A stretch of 64,000 bases of DNA, from contig CM067534.1 of the NCBI GenBank assembly GCA_034509925.1, positions 3,769,501 through 3,833,500 on the forward strand, in the 5' to 3' direction. Both the position numbers and the translations under genes were made by a program. Position 1 is the first letter of the stretch, and every line of letters begins with the position of its first letter. The notes under the pieces are model-generated. The model made no database searches. It had not been told where the DNA came from and saw only the letters and a program-made list of their open reading frames with translations. Positions 62,931 to 64,000 of the stretch are shown in pieces. The DNA comes from Hirudinaria manillensis (taxonomy: Eukaryota > Annelida > Clitellata > Hirudinida > Hirudinidae).

Positions 62931-63169
62931 TCGTGCCTGCATCGTGGTCGAACAGTTGTATCAACGCAGACACTTGAAAACCAAATTTAAAAGAATTCTT
63001 TGGAATTTCTTCTCCTTGTGAAATGTTCATTTCCATCAACCTCCACACTGAACCCAGTTTCTATCAGTCAAGTAAAATTTTAAAAATAACGGCTCTTTAG
63101 TCACGATTTATCGTCGCCTTTTGCAAAGAAATCGTTCTCAACTTCTCAAAGTCGAAATGTTTTCGAAGC

Positions 63170-63372
63170 TTCACAAACAATCATTGCTTTCATCAAAGCA
63201 AGTTTAATAGTGACATGACATGTTGTTTTTGTTTTTCAGATTAAAAATACTTTGTGCCAGTATGTAGCTGTATTAAATATGATCACAAACAATCATTGCT
63301 TTCATCAAACCAAGTTTAATAGTAACTTAATATATTTTAAAAATACTTTGTTCCAGTCTGTAACTCTGTTGG
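63170..63372. repeat. Diverged direct duplication, about 90 bp units
   Basis: CACAAACAATCATTGCTTTC, then ATCAAA(G/C)CAAGTTTAATAGT and later TTAAAAATACTTTGTGCCAG, occur twice, at about 63172-63270 and 63283-63365. The first copy has an extra segment of about 20 bp (GTTGTTTTTGTTTTTCAG). Non-coding. Confidence 0.85.
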
Positions 63373-64000
63373 ATTTATATGTGATGCACTATTAATTAAT
63401 AGTTAATTGGTTTTGCGTTTTAGTTTTATATATGTGAACAAATATATAAATCTATTGAAACAATTTGAACAAAAACTGCACGATATAACTGAAATTTTGA
63501 GAATCACTTGAAGCAACTATTCATCAAACCTGTCAATACATCAACTTCACTCCCGCGTCCCTAGAGTAACATGGACAATGAAAACGAAGTTATTTTTTGA
63601 TATTTAATTTATTTAAGTTTATTTGTTTGAGTTTTATTAACCGTTTAAATTTATTCAAACATTTAATTCTTTATTTGTCACAGATTAATTTAGTTCATCA
63701 TAGCAATTCAAAATGAAGAGGATAGTGTAACCCCCAAATGATCCGACTGCGAAAACTTCATTCTCACGCTTGCAGCACGAATTCCACCAAAATTTAGCTT
63801 AATTTAGTTATTAATGAATTTGGGTTCTCAAAAAAAAAGAGGAAGTAAAAAAAAAATTGGAAATTAAACGAAATGTTGAATAAAACTTTGGAAATCGCTG
63901 ACAATTTCAAGAGATAATTAGTGATTTAACCTTTATTTATCATATTTATCATAATGATATTTAATGCAATAGTATCATATGCATTAATATAATTATAATA

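Larger units (their letters stand above)
60909..64000. other. Downstream of the aquaporin gene to the window end
   Basis: Aquaporin 3' UTR, then about 3 kb with no gene I can support. It contains a 29-bp tandem duplication at about 62872-62930 and a diverged direct duplication of about 90 bp at 63170-63270 and 63283-63372. Short frames at 61483, 62556 and 62797 have no recognisable content. Confidence 0.5.

Noticed and set aside
1-64000. CRISPR arrays, bacterial operons, phage or viral genes
   Set aside because: No direct-repeat/spacer array, Shine-Dalgarno-linked genes or viral protein signatures were seen; the gene structure is eukaryotic with introns throughout.

Overview
The window is AT-rich eukaryotic (metazoan) nuclear DNA. 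The genes are broken by many short GT-AG introns, the intergenic stretches are full of AAT/ATT/GATG microsatellites, and relics of non-LTR retrotransposons are present. The gene content is bilaterian: TBCK, PDRG1, SIN3, Nipped-B, SLC52A, THUMPD1, TFAP4, an F-BAR protein, Sprouty and an AQP11-type aquaporin. The fast-evolving but clearly animal proteins, small introns and low GC suggest a lophotrochozoan, perhaps an annelid such as a leech. That placement is an inference and not proven by the sequence.

Layout. 1-3928 (-): 5' two thirds of a TBCK gene that runs off the left edge. 4374-4784 (+): intronless PDRG1, head-to-head with TBCK. 5915-14612 (-): SIN3 co-repressor scaffold. 16484-24474 (-): about 30-exon Nipped-B/NIPBL cohesin loader. 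25761-35266 (-): three tandem SLC52A riboflavin transporter genes with an identical two-exon structure. 37117-38123 (+): THUMPD1. 39478-42377 (+): TFAP4 (AP-4) bHLH-zipper factor. 44738-46921 (-): F-BAR domain exons, PSTPIP-like, with both ends missing. 48065-49640 (-) and 49835-50290 (+): two decayed non-LTR retrotransposons. 51936-53150 (-): single-exon Sprouty coding region. 57525-60908 (+): AQP11-type unorthodox aquaporin whose last exon adds a hydrophilic tail of about 640 residues. The rest is intergenic DNA with microsatellites, small duplications and repeats.

Most genes are independent housekeeping or regulatory genes: chromatin repression, cohesin loading, tRNA acetylation, RTK feedback and vitamin B2 uptake. 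No operon-like or pathway cluster links them, apart from the local SLC52A triplication. The most unusual object is the aquaporin. Both NPA boxes are altered, but the cysteine typical of AQP11/12 is kept, and a very long Lys/His/Asn/Cys-rich tail is fused in frame behind a phase-consistent splice junction. The second most unusual is a 147-bp tract that is almost identical between two SLC52A copies, surrounded by diverged sequence. This looks like recent gene conversion.

Exon borders quoted to the base were derived by matching GT-AG sites with reading-frame phase. Those marked approximate were read from protein similarity only.
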